A program made the position numbers and the translations under genes. Positions 54,656 through 62,954 of a DNA stretch of 64,000 nt are shown here, in pieces. This DNA comes from Rhizobium sp. NLR16a. GTDB taxonomy: Bacteria; Pseudomonadota; Alphaproteobacteria; Rhizobiales; Rhizobiaceae. The notes beneath the pieces are model-generated. The model saw only the letters and a list, made by a program, of their open reading frames with translations. It was not told the origin of the DNA and did no database searches. The stretch lies in the NCBI RefSeq assembly GCF_017948245.1, contig NZ_CP072867.1, forward strand, positions 248,001-312,000, in the 5' to 3' direction. Position 1 is the stretch's first letter. Each line of letters begins with the position of its first letter.

Positions 54656-54970
54656 TTAGTGGTGGCTATGGTGCTCGTTGCGCTTGCGTGTCGCGGCCGC
54701 CTTCTTGGCGGAAGCGGACCGTTCCTCCTTCGAGCGTGCCGCGGATGCAGCGCCGCCAGCCCGGCCGCCTTTTTCAGAGGATTCATGCGTATCCTTCTTG
54801 CCGCGGCCGGAACCCGATTTGTTGCCGCCGCCGCTTTCCTTGTTGACGGTCGCCCAGGCGCGCCGTTCGGCCTCCTTTTCGGAGACGCCGCGCTCCTCGT
54901 AGCTCTCCTCGATGTGTTCGGCCTTGCGTTTCTGCTTGTCGGTATAGTCGGATTTGTCTCCTCGCGGCAT
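54656..54970 (-). CDS. Small basic KGG/plasmid-stabilisation-like stress protein
   Basis: 104 residues from MPRGDKSDYTDKQKRKAEHI with ribosome site GGAGG. The N-terminal helix (EESYEERGVSEKEAERRAWA) precedes a low-complexity Gly/Ser/Lys tail ending in His. Resembles proteins annotated 'plasmid stabilisation protein' in rhizobia, but no toxin-antitoxin partner is present. A DNA- or stress-related role is likely. Preceded by an EcfG-like element. Confidence 0.75.
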   Translation of the reverse strand: MPRGDKSDYTDKQKRKAEHIEESYEERGVSEKEAERRAWATVNKESGGGNKSGSGRGKKDTHESSEKGGRAGGAASAARSKEERSASAKKAAATRKRNEHHSHH

Positions 54971-55022
54971 CTTCGCCTCCTGTGGTTTGCAAAGCGCTCG
55001 AACGCGGTTTGTAAGAGAAACC

Positions 55023-55047
55023 AACCGGTGCCGAGGGTAAAAGTTCC
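55023..55047 (-). promoter_or_regulatory. EcfG-like promoter for the small basic protein gene
   Basis: On the minus strand GGAAC (55047-55043), 16 bases, GGTT (55026-55023). One base off the CGTT consensus. It lies 53 bases upstream of the start codon at 54970. Confidence 0.55.
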
Positions 55048-55072
55048 CTCTAGGGTCATTGTCCCAGATTTC

Positions 55073-55098
55073 GGAACAAAAGCCGGTTTTCTCAGGTT
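55073..55098 (+). promoter_or_regulatory. EcfG-like promoter for the His-rich protein gene
   Basis: GGAAC (55073-55077), 17 bases, GGTT (55095-55098), about 50 bases before the ATG at 55149. With the opposite element at 55023-55047 it makes a divergent pair of stress-type promoters. Confidence 0.5.
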
Positions 55099-55148
55099 TC
55101 CGATGTGTGAGCCTGCTTAAAGCCTGCATGCGGCAAGGAACCGAGAAC

Positions 55149-55538
55149 ATGGAAAAACACATCGTCAAAGCCGATGGAAACGGCGCGATCGACGTGAACG
55201 GCCAGGTATCGCCGGTCACCTACACCGTCAGCGTCAAGGAAGGGAAGGGGCATTCCTACGAGGTCGATATCCGCCTGATGGCGCCGCGCGACTGGCTGCT
55301 GCAGAGGGGTTTCAACAGGGATGCCGTGCTTGTCAGCCAGAGCGGCGCCCGGATTCCCGTCTATCACGATGGTGTCAATCATCACGATGGCGGCAGCCAT
55401 CACGATGACGATCATCATGACGGCGGCCGCCTCGATCCTGGCGACACGATCTCGATCGTATTGACGGCCCGCGACGACAGCTGCACCAGCGAGGTCGACC
55501 TGATGCGCAAATATCCCGAATTCGACGGTGCGGGTTAG
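55149..55538 (+). CDS. Unknown protein with His/Asp-rich insert
   Basis: 129 residues from MEKHIVKADGNGAIDVNGQV with AAGGAA upstream. The middle, VNHHDGGSHHDDDHHDGG, is a His/Asp/Gly-rich loop fit for metal binding. C-terminal CTSEVDLMRKYPEF. No known domain recognised. Its stop overlaps the convergent hybrid kinase gene by 4 bases. Confidence 0.72.
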   Translation: MEKHIVKADGNGAIDVNGQVSPVTYTVSVKEGKGHSYEVDIRLMAPRDWLLQRGFNRDAVLVSQSGARIPVYHDGVNHHDGGSHHDDDHHDGGRLDPGDTISIVLTARDDSCTSEVDLMRKYPEFDGAG

Positions 55539-58270
55539 AGCGGTTCAGCTTGGGAAAGCTGGGCGGCGCTCTTGACCGCCCGATCGAGTGCGGCGCTGGT
55601 GTAGGGTTTCGTCAGCAGCACCGAGCCGAAGAAGCGATCGGCGTCCGGCGGGTCGCTGTCGCCTGTGGCGAAGACCAGGCCGATGGACGGAAAGGCCTCC
55701 CGCGCCTTGGCGGCGAAGGCCGAGCCCGACATGCCGGGCAGGCCGACGTCGACGACGATGACGTCGAGGAGCGTGTGGCCAAGGATATCAACGCCCTGTT
55801 CGCCGCTGTCGGCCTCGATGACGTCGTAGCCGAGGTCCTGCAGGATTGCTGCGGTATCCATCCGAATGAATGCGTCGTCTTCCACGAGCAGCAGCCTCAG
55901 CTTGCCGGCCGTGCCGGAAACCTTTGGATCAGGTTGCTTTGCATTGGACACCGGCGCATTGGCCTCCACCTGGTGGCGTTGCGGCCGGTTGGCGAGCACC
56001 TGGCGGATCTTGCGGGCGAGCTCCTCGCGCGTATAGGGCTTGGAGAGCAGCTCCAGGCCCGGATCGAGCCTGCCGCCATGGACGATCGAGTTTTCGGTAT
56101 AGCCCGAGGTGTAGAGCACGGCGATGTCGGGCAGGCGCTGTCGCGCCATGCGCGCAAGCTCCGGGCTCCGCAAGGGGCCGGGCATGACGACGTCGGTAAA
56201 GAGCAGGTCGATATGGGCGCCGCTCTCGATGACGGTGAGGGCGCTGTGCGCATCCTTCGCCTTCAGCACGTAATAGCCGAGGTCCGAGAGCATCTCGACG
56301 ACCGTGGCGCGAACGCCCTCGTCGTCCTCGGCGACAAGAATGGTTTCGGTTCCGCCGGTCGCCGGCATGGTGTCGGCCGCCAGGGCGCGATCCTCGCTGC
56401 GGAACGAGCGGGCGAGGTAGAGTTTGACGGTCGTGCCTTCGCCGATCTCGCTGTAGATCTTCACATGGCCGCCGGATTGTTTGACGAAGCCGTAGACCAT
56501 CGACAGGCCGAGACCGGTGCCTTTGCCTTCCGGTTTCGTCGAGAAGAACGGCTCGAAGGCCTGCTCCATCACCTCTTGCGTCATGCCGGAGCCGGTATCG
56601 GTGATGGCGAGCACGACATACTGGCCGGCCTTCACCTCAGGATGGCTGCGACTGTAGGAATCGTCAAGGAAGGCGTTGCCGACCTCGATCGTCAGCTTGC
56701 CGACGCCATCCATCGCGTCGCGCGAGTTTATCGCGAGGTTGAGCAGGGCGTTTTCGATCTGGGCCGGATCGGCGAAGGTGCTCCAGAGACCGCCGGAAAC
56801 GATGGTCTCGACTTCGATTTCCTCGCCGAGCGCGCGACGCAGCATGTCGTCCATGCCGGTGACCAGGCGGCCGATATTGACGACCTTCGGCTCCAGCGGC
56901 TGGCGGCGGCCGAAAGCGAGCAGCTGGCTTGCCAGCCGCGACCCGCGTTCGACGGCAGCGAGCGCATTCGCGATGCGCTCCCTGGCCCGGCCGTTCTCCG
57001 CCACGTCCTTGCCGAGAAGCTGCAGATTGCCCGAGATCACCTGCAGCAGATTGTTGAAGTCATGGGCAACGCCGCCGGTGAGCTTGCCGATCGATTCCAT
57101 CTTCTGCGACTGCTGGAGCGCTGCTTCGGCCTGTTGGCGATCGGCGATCTCGGCCGCGACCCGGACCTCGAGCAGTTCGTTGAGTTTGCGCAGCTGATCT
57201 TCCATGTGGCGACGCTGGTCGATTTCGATTTTGGCGGCGCGGAACAGCCGGATATTGTCGATCGCGACGGCCGATTGGCCGGCGAGGCTGACGAGGCTCG
57301 CCTCGGCCGCTTGAGAGAAGCGGCCGGGTTCGCCGTGGCCCAAGAACAAGCCGCCGATGACGCTGCCGTCGCGCGATTTCACCGGCACGGCGAGATAGCT
57401 CCTGACCGGCAGATGCCCCGTCGGCATGCCGGAATGCGGCGGATTCTGGCCGTAGCGCCGGTCGAGCTGGATGTCGTCGGAGCGCATGATGCCTTCGCCG
57501 CTGAAGGTCGGCTCGAAGACTTTTGTATTGCGTGGCATCGGGAATTTCTCGAAGTTCTTCCGGTCGACGCCGGAGAGCGCGTAAAGCATGTAGCTGCCGC
57601 CCTCGCCGTCATCGACATTGTAGAAGAAGGCGCCGAATTCGGCGCCCGTCAGCGTCACGCCGGCATCGACAACAATCTGGGTGAGACGTTCGACATCGGG
57701 CTCGATGGTGATAGCGGCGCCTGCCTGGTTGACGACTGCAAGCGCCTCCGATTTGGCGCGCAGTTCTTCCAACGCCAGCTTCTCGCCGCGCTTGGCGGCT
57801 ACCTGGTCGGTGACGTCGAGGGTCGCGCAGAGGATGCCGGCGATGGTGCCGTCATCGTCGCGCAGCGGCGTATAGGAGAAGGTGAACCAGGTATCCTCGG
57901 TGCGGCCGTCCCGGCGCATCGGGATGAGCAGCTCTTTGAAGAGCTGCGGCCTGCCTTCGAGCGTGCTGGCGACGATCGGCGAGAACTGTTCCCAGATATC
58001 CGCCCAAACCTCGCGAAAGGGTCTTCCGAGTGCGGCAGGATGCCGGTCGGGGAAAACAGGCACATAGGCATCATTGTAAAGAAAGGCGAGATCCGGACCC
58101 CAGGCGACGAATTTCGGCTGGCGCGAATTCAACACCATTTCGGCGATATGCTTGAGAGAAGCAGGCCAGCTTTCGACCGGTCCGAGACCGACGGCGTCAA
58201 AGGCCGGATGCCGCAACAATTCGCCGATTTTGCCGCCGCCTCTCGGCCAGCCGTTGCCGACGCTTCCCAT
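55535..58270 (-). CDS. PAS-GAF hybrid histidine kinase with two receiver domains
   Basis: 911 residues. N-terminal PAS (about 30-150, FLYNDAYVPVFPDRHP), GAF (about 180-340), coiled coil, HisKA with phospho-His in GGVAHDFNNLLQVISG, HATPase (NLAINSRDAMDG, DTGSGMTQEV, GKGTGLGLSMVYG), then two receivers: LVAEDDEGVRATVVEML ... FTDVVMPGP and LLVEDDAFIRMDTAAIL ... VVDVGLPGM. No membrane segment, so a cytoplasmic sensor. The HDFNN H-box is that of HWE/HisKA relatives common in rhizobia. Output partner unknown; the double receivers suggest phosphorelay. Confidence 0.9.
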   Translation of the reverse strand: MGSVGNGWPRGGGKIGELLRHPAFDAVGLGPVESWPASLKHIAEMVLNSRQPKFVAWGPDLAFLYNDAYVPVFPDRHPAALGRPFREVWADIWEQFSPIVASTLEGRPQLFKELLIPMRRDGRTEDTWFTFSYTPLRDDDGTIAGILCATLDVTDQVAAKRGEKLALEELRAKSEALAVVNQAGAAITIEPDVERLTQIVVDAGVTLTGAEFGAFFYNVDDGEGGSYMLYALSGVDRKNFEKFPMPRNTKVFEPTFSGEGIMRSDDIQLDRRYGQNPPHSGMPTGHLPVRSYLAVPVKSRDGSVIGGLFLGHGEPGRFSQAAEASLVSLAGQSAVAIDNIRLFRAAKIEIDQRRHMEDQLRKLNELLEVRVAAEIADRQQAEAALQQSQKMESIGKLTGGVAHDFNNLLQVISGNLQLLGKDVAENGRARERIANALAAVERGSRLASQLLAFGRRQPLEPKVVNIGRLVTGMDDMLRRALGEEIEVETIVSGGLWSTFADPAQIENALLNLAINSRDAMDGVGKLTIEVGNAFLDDSYSRSHPEVKAGQYVVLAITDTGSGMTQEVMEQAFEPFFSTKPEGKGTGLGLSMVYGFVKQSGGHVKIYSEIGEGTTVKLYLARSFRSEDRALAADTMPATGGTETILVAEDDEGVRATVVEMLSDLGYYVLKAKDAHSALTVIESGAHIDLLFTDVVMPGPLRSPELARMARQRLPDIAVLYTSGYTENSIVHGGRLDPGLELLSKPYTREELARKIRQVLANRPQRHQVEANAPVSNAKQPDPKVSGTAGKLRLLLVEDDAFIRMDTAAILQDLGYDVIEADSGEQGVDILGHTLLDVIVVDVGLPGMSGSAFAAKAREAFPSIGLVFATGDSDPPDADRFFGSVLLTKPYTSAALDRAVKSAAQLSQAEPL

Positions 58271-58466
58271 TCAAAACCGCTTCCCTGTCGCCCGCCGCGC
58301 CGGTGTGAACGGCAGAAATTCAACGTTCTACAGCATCTCTTGCGCGCCTGAAAAGGTGCGCACCGTAGGGGTTCAGCTCGTCCAACCGTCAACATAGAGG
58401 CTTGCAATGGCAGGGAAAGGGTCCGGTTGAAATATCGGTGTTCAGTGCTTTGTCATCGGGACAGGT

Positions 58467-59015
58467 TCAGTGCTCGGTTTGCTGCTCGGCGACGACGCTC
58501 GCGAGCACCTCGTCGCTACCGTTCGGGTAGATGGGAAGATCGAGCGTCACCGCCTCTTTCAACCCGTCGCGCTCGATCGTGAAGAACTTCCGAATACGTC
58601 CTTCACCGTTCTGCTCGCCGGACGGTTTTGCCGCTCTCGTCGAAACCAGACTGCGCTCGAAGCCCTCGGCATCGGTACCGGCGAAGGCCATCGTGCAGCT
58701 CTCGACAGCCTTCTCGCCGACCGTAGCCCTTCCAACGACCAGGGCCTCGAAGGGCGCGGCGCTGCCCGCCCCGGTGATCCAGCCGTCGAATGCCACGGGC
58801 TCCGAAAGAGGCAGAATGCTCAACGCCATGTCGGCAGCAAGCGCCGGCCACTTGTTTCGGTGCGCGAGAGCGGCCGCGCGATCATACTGCGGCCCGCGGT
58901 CCAGGCAGCGGTCGGCAAAGCGGTCGAACGAAGACAGAGCATCGTCGGCCAGGGCGTCGGCGAGAGGCCCGAATGCAATCGCCGCCGAGACGAGTATAGT
59001 CTGAAGTCTTCGCAT
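58467..59015 (-). CDS. Periplasmic protein of the Ni/Co cluster, unknown
   Basis: 182 residues starting MRRLQTILVSAAIAFGPLAD at 59015, ribosome site TGAGGA. Signal peptide cut after ADA. The mature part has CLDRGP and CTMAFAG but no His-rich metal loop. It follows the NicO-type gene, where other loci have DUF1007 proteins, but I do not recognise DUF1007 here. Function unknown. Confidence 0.65.
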   Translation of the reverse strand: MRRLQTILVSAAIAFGPLADALADDALSSFDRFADRCLDRGPQYDRAAALAHRNKWPALAADMALSILPLSEPVAFDGWITGAGSAAPFEALVVGRATVGEKAVESCTMAFAGTDAEGFERSLVSTRAAKPSGEQNGEGRIRKFFTIERDGLKEAVTLDLPIYPNGSDEVLASVVAEQQTEH

Positions 59016-59026
59016 CGCTCTGATCC

Positions 59027-59758
59027 TCATCGCGCGTTCAGCCAGTTCGCTATCTCGACCGCGGCGACGGCGACGAGCACGAGGCCAGCCACACCGGACG
59101 TCGCGCGCGAGACGGAGGCAAGCAATTGCGGATGCCTTCTCATCAGATAGGAGATCCTGTTCCGGAAGACCACTGCGAGCAGGGCGACCGCGGACAAGGT
59201 CAGAGCGACGCCCATCATCATCGTGGCGGCGAACAGCAGGCCGGTGACGACGACCTGGTGGATCATCGCGAAAGTCATCACGAACAAGGTAAGCGGGCAT
59301 GGCACGAGGCCGGCGGCAAATCCCATCAGCAGGCCTTCACCCTGAGCGTGCGAGTGGCTATGCCGGAGGAGCGCGGTCAGCACCATCCAGAGACCGATGA
59401 CGCCCAGCAGCCCGCGGCTGACGACCTCGAGTGCCGGCGACGACCCGGCGTCGACGAATGAGGGCGATATCAGGGGAAGGGCGAGCAGCGCGATCACCAC
59501 GGCCATCGTGACATGGGTGAAAGACAGCGCGAGCGACACGAGGAGCGCCCGATGCGCTTTTGCGGACGAGCCCGCCAGATAGGTGGCGAGCACCGATTTG
59601 CCGTGGCCGGGGGTCATCGCATGAACGGCCCCGAAGACGACGCCCATCGGCAGGAAGGCCAGAAACGATGCCCAGCCACTGCCCGCGGCGAAGTCCTTTA
59701 TATGGCCGGCAAAGGTCAGGTAGATTTCCCGCTGGATGTCGATGATCTGCTGAAACAT
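59027..59758 (-). CDS. NicO/RcnA-type nickel-cobalt exporter
   Basis: 243 residues, six membrane helices from MFQQIIDIQREIYLTFAGHI. HAMTPGHGKSVLATYL is the NicO/HoxN-like first motif, a His loop is HSHSHAQGEG and GLVPCPLTLFVMTFA the second conserved motif. It exports or handles Ni/Co. Start 59758 overlaps the DedA gene stop (TGATG). Confidence 0.82.
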   Translation of the reverse strand: MFQQIIDIQREIYLTFAGHIKDFAAGSGWASFLAFLPMGVVFGAVHAMTPGHGKSVLATYLAGSSAKAHRALLVSLALSFTHVTMAVVIALLALPLISPSFVDAGSSPALEVVSRGLLGVIGLWMVLTALLRHSHSHAQGEGLLMGFAAGLVPCPLTLFVMTFAMIHQVVVTGLLFAATMMMGVALTLSAVALLAVVFRNRISYLMRRHPQLLASVSRATSGVAGLVLVAVAAVEIANWLNAR

Positions 59759-60195
59759 CAGGCCAGCCCCGTTGTCACTGCTGCAAGCACCAGATATCGC
59801 CCCACTTTGGCGACGGTCACCAACAGCAGGAAGGTCGGCAGGGGCTCCCGCAAGAGACCGGCCACGACCGTAATCGGGTCGCCGACGATTGGCAGCCAGC
59901 TTGCGAGCAGCGACCATTTGCCGAAGCGACGATACCATAGCTGCGCCCGGTCGAGGGCCGTCGGTCCCACTGGAAACCACCGTTTCTCCCGAAAGCGTTC
60001 GATGCCGCGGCCGAGCAGCCAGTTCGCCAGTGCACCGAGAACATTGCCGAGACTGGCAACGACGAGCAACCAGAAGACAGGGAACTTCTCGGACAGGAGG
60101 AGGCCGACCAGAACGGCTTCCGACTGCATCGGCATGATCGTCGCAGCCCCGAAGGCGGTCGCGAACAATCCCAGATAGGCCAGCAGGTCGGCCAT
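59758..60195 (-). CDS. YqaA/DedA-family membrane protein
   Basis: 145 residues with several membrane helices. FPVFWLLVVASLGNVLGALA, RFGKWSLLASWLPIVGDPIT and the C-terminal AKVGRYLVLA are typical of the small YqaA (SNARE-associated/DedA) family. It lies between the regulator and exporter genes of the metal cluster. Confidence 0.8.
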   Translation of the reverse strand: MADLLAYLGLFATAFGAATIMPMQSEAVLVGLLLSEKFPVFWLLVVASLGNVLGALANWLLGRGIERFREKRWFPVGPTALDRAQLWYRRFGKWSLLASWLPIVGDPITVVAGLLREPLPTFLLLVTVAKVGRYLVLAAVTTGLA

Positions 60196-60199
60196 GCAG

Positions 60200-60487
60200 T
60201 CAAAGATATTTCGTGATCGTCTTGAACTCGTCGATCGACTGCCGCTTATCGCGGGGGAGGGCGCCGACGGTGTCTTCGAGGCAATGGTCGAGATGGTCCT
60301 GGATCAGCGTGCGCTTGGCGTTGACGATGGCCTTCTCGACGGCGGAAAGCTGTTGCGCGATGTCGAGGCACGGCTTGCCGCCCTCGATCATCGCGATGAC
60401 GCTTCGGAGGTGGCCTTCGGCCCGCTTCAGGCGTTTGACGATCTCCGGATGGGTGGCGTGGGTGTGCGGTTCGCTCATCGTGTCCAT
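60200..60487 (-). CDS. RcnR/DmeR-type Ni/Co-responsive repressor
   Basis: 95 residues of the CsoR/RcnR family. HxxH near the N-terminus (HATHPEIVKRLKRAEGHL), Cys in GGKPCLDIA and DHLDHCLE give the His/Cys set of RcnR-like nickel/cobalt sensors rather than the Cu-type CsoR. Likely represses the adjacent CDF and NicO genes. Confidence 0.85.
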   Translation of the reverse strand: MDTMSEPHTHATHPEIVKRLKRAEGHLRSVIAMIEGGKPCLDIAQQLSAVEKAIVNAKRTLIQDHLDHCLEDTVGALPRDKRQSIDEFKTITKYL

Positions 60488-60550
60488 GTTCTCGATCCTT
60501 CCGAGGGGAAGGCGGCTCGACCTTACGCCGGCGACCGCCCCCGGGACAAG

Positions 60551-61924
60551 TCAGTGATGATGGCCTTCCGGCTCTTCCATCCGGAAGGGAAGGTCGTCGA
60601 TCTCGACGCCCGCCATCAGCTTCAGCATGGCGTCGAACTCGTGCGGTTCGGCCGGGGCGACGGCGCTTACCAAAGCATGATGATCGGTCGGCGAAGGAAG
60701 AAGCGGCAGCCGTTCGACACTGCCATCGCGGGCGATCTCCACCACGGCCTCGAGTCCCTTGACGTGCTTCGAGATCGAAAGGCGTAGGCGCTCGCCGTCC
60801 GGCGTGTCGACGATCTCCAGCAGTCCGGTCGCCAATCGGGAACTCACCGTGAACGGAGCGGGCGCGTGATGATGGTCAGGTGCGGCATGTGCCGGCTGAT
60901 GCTCGTGCGCCGCGGAAGCCGAAGCCGGGGTCGCGCCGCCGTCGTCGAACTGGATTGTGGCGTTTCCAAGCGAGGGCAGATGTCCCTGCAACTCGCGGCG
61001 CAGGGCGGTCGCGATGGCGTTCGCCTCCGAAACGGTCTTCGACCGATCGACGGCGATGACCACGTCGGTGAAGAGCTTATGGCCAAGCCAGCGGGCCTTT
61101 ACGTCGATGATCTCGTCGATACCTCTGATGCGTTCGGCTGCATGGCGGATATCGTCCGTGATCCCCGGTTCGACGCCATCCAGGCTACGGGTGACGATGG
61201 CCCTCGCGGACTGCCAGACGATGCCGAAGATCGCCAGCGTAATCATGAGGCCGACAATGGGGTCGGCGAGCGGGAAGCCAAGCCAGACGCCGATCGCGCC
61301 GAGCACGACCGCAAGACTTGTCAGGCCGTCGGTGCGCGCATGGTAACCGTCGGCAATCAGCGCTGCGCTGTTCATCTCGCGGCCCACCCGGATGCGGAAC
61401 ACCGCGACTGCCTCATTACCGACGAAGCCGACGACGCCCGCGATTGCGACCGCGGCGAGCTGTGTAATCGGCTGCGGATTCAAGAGGCGGTCGATCGCTT
61501 CGTAGCCGGCGACGAGCGCGCTGAAGAGAATGATGAGAACGATAACGAGGCCGGCGTACTCCTCGACGCGGCCGAGACCGTAGTTGAAAGTCTTCGTCGG
61601 CGCCCGACGGACGAGCGAAAAGGCGATCCACAGCGGAATGGCCGTCGCGGCGTCGCCGACATTGTGGATGGTGTCCGCAAGGAGCGCAACGCTGCCCGAA
61701 TAGAAGACGACGACCAGCTGCAGCGCTGCGGTGATCGCCAGAATGACGAAGGACCATTTGATGGCCCAGATGCCGCGCTCGGAGGAGGCGATGCTCGGGT
61801 CGACGACGCCGTGCGTGTGGCCGTGTCCGCCCTCACCGTGCGAGTGCCCATGCGCGCCGTGGACGTGCGAATGCGCCTGGCCCGCCTGGCCGAAATCGAA
61901 CAATTCCTTGATAGTCGAAAGCAT
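60551..61924 (-). CDS. dmeF: DmeF-type cation diffusion facilitator (Ni/Co exporter)
   Basis: 457 residues from MLSTIKELFDFGQAG. Start 61924 is preferred: GGAG stands 8 bases upstream, and the palindrome at 61953-61975 would otherwise sit against the ATG at 61951. Six helices with LLADTIHNVGDA and LIADGYHARTDGLTSL metal-site motifs; His-rich N-terminus (HSHVHGAHGHSHGEGGHGHT) and C-terminal HHH. Characteristic of the DmeF subgroup known for Ni/Co resistance in Rhizobium. Confidence 0.87.
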   Translation of the reverse strand: MLSTIKELFDFGQAGQAHSHVHGAHGHSHGEGGHGHTHGVVDPSIASSERGIWAIKWSFVILAITAALQLVVVFYSGSVALLADTIHNVGDAATAIPLWIAFSLVRRAPTKTFNYGLGRVEEYAGLVIVLIILFSALVAGYEAIDRLLNPQPITQLAAVAIAGVVGFVGNEAVAVFRIRVGREMNSAALIADGYHARTDGLTSLAVVLGAIGVWLGFPLADPIVGLMITLAIFGIVWQSARAIVTRSLDGVEPGITDDIRHAAERIRGIDEIIDVKARWLGHKLFTDVVIAVDRSKTVSEANAIATALRRELQGHLPSLGNATIQFDDGGATPASASAAHEHQPAHAAPDHHHAPAPFTVSSRLATGLLEIVDTPDGERLRLSISKHVKGLEAVVEIARDGSVERLPLLPSPTDHHALVSAVAPAEPHEFDAMLKLMAGVEIDDLPFRMEEPEGHHH

Positions 61925-61952
61925 TGCCTGCTCCAGGTTCGAAACCGCCATT

Positions 61953-61975
61953 CCTATCCCCCTGGAGAGGATAGG
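61953..61975. promoter_or_regulatory. RcnR-type palindrome before dmeF
   Basis: CCTATCC and GGATAGG are perfect 7-base arms around CCCTGGAGA. It resembles the G/C-tract sites of RcnR/DmeR regulators and sits 29 bases upstream of the chosen start. Confidence 0.65.
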
Positions 61976-62096
61976 GCAAGCTCGAACGCCGGGAGCCGAC
62001 TCGTTAAACCGTTACATGCAGGTGCCGGCAAGCCGCTGCTCGGCAATCTGAAGGGAATGTGGAAGCACAAGCACATTGACCGGGGCTAACGGCGAC

Positions 62097-62876
62097 CTAT
62101 CCGAGGAGGGTGCTCCACGCCATGGCGATGCCGAACGTGAGAATGGCGCCCGCAAAAACACTGTTGAGCGCAGATTGATAGGGCCTAAGGCGGTGCACAA
62201 GCTTGCAGCCGAGGACGGCGCCAAACGCGCCTCCCGCGATGAAGACCGCGGCGAGCGGCCAGTCGACGAGACCTGAGATGGAATAGGTGGCAGCCGTAGT
62301 CGAACCGAACGCCACGATCGCGACCAAAGAGGTCGACACCGCATTGATCGTCGGCATTCCGGTGGAAAACACCAGGCCGGGGACGATCAGGAAGCCGCCG
62401 CCGATTCCGAAAAAACCGGAGACGACGCCGCTTCCACCACCGATCGCAAGAACCTTGGTGGTGTTCCGAGGTTCGAAGATACAGGTATCTTCGCTGGCGA
62501 CGCTTATTCGACGCAGCATCAAGATGGCGATGGCGATCATCAGCCCCGAGAAATACAAAAGTAGATGCTTCCCATCGAGCATCTTTCCGATCGATGCTCC
62601 GAGCAGCGCCCCGACGGTCCCAGTCGCGCAGTAAAGTCCCGCATACCGCCATATCACCGTTCCTCGGCGCGCGTGCATGACCAGGCTGATCAACGCATTC
62701 GAAGCAACGGCAACGGCGCTGGTGGCAATGGCGGTATGGGCGTCGGTCAGCCCTACGGCATGCACAAGAAGCGGGACTGCAAGGATGGAGCCTCCGCCGC
62801 CCAAAAGGGCGAGGGTGAAGCCAACCAAGGCGCCGCTGAGGGTCCCCATGCCATATTGAAAAAGATCTAGCGCCAT
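62097..62876 (-). CDS. TSUP/TauE-family sulfur-compound exporter
   Basis: 259 residues, about eight helices. GFTLALLGGGGSILAVPLL and GFFGIGGGFLIVPGLVFS are the two paired Gly-rich repeats of TSUP proteins. It lies beside a persulfide-dioxygenase-like gene on the same strand, so it probably exports sulfite or thiosulfate. Confidence 0.88.
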   Translation of the reverse strand: MALDLFQYGMGTLSGALVGFTLALLGGGGSILAVPLLVHAVGLTDAHTAIATSAVAVASNALISLVMHARRGTVIWRYAGLYCATGTVGALLGASIGKMLDGKHLLLYFSGLMIAIAILMLRRISVASEDTCIFEPRNTTKVLAIGGGSGVVSGFFGIGGGFLIVPGLVFSTGMPTINAVSTSLVAIVAFGSTTAATYSISGLVDWPLAAVFIAGGAFGAVLGCKLVHRLRPYQSALNSVFAGAILTFGIAMAWSTLLG

Positions 62877-62954
62877 TTTCAGGATCCTGCTCGAGCATAG
62901 AATGTTCAGTAAGCGGACGAGGTGCCGTATCGCCGAGAACAGCGATCGGGTTGC

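Noticed and set aside
54656..54970. Toxin-antitoxin role for the 'plasmid stabilisation'-like protein
   Set aside because: No partner gene is present, and the protein is a short basic low-complexity sequence under a stress-type promoter.
55550..58351. 933-codon open frame on the plus strand
   Set aside because: Mirror of the hybrid histidine kinase gene; no recognisable domain.
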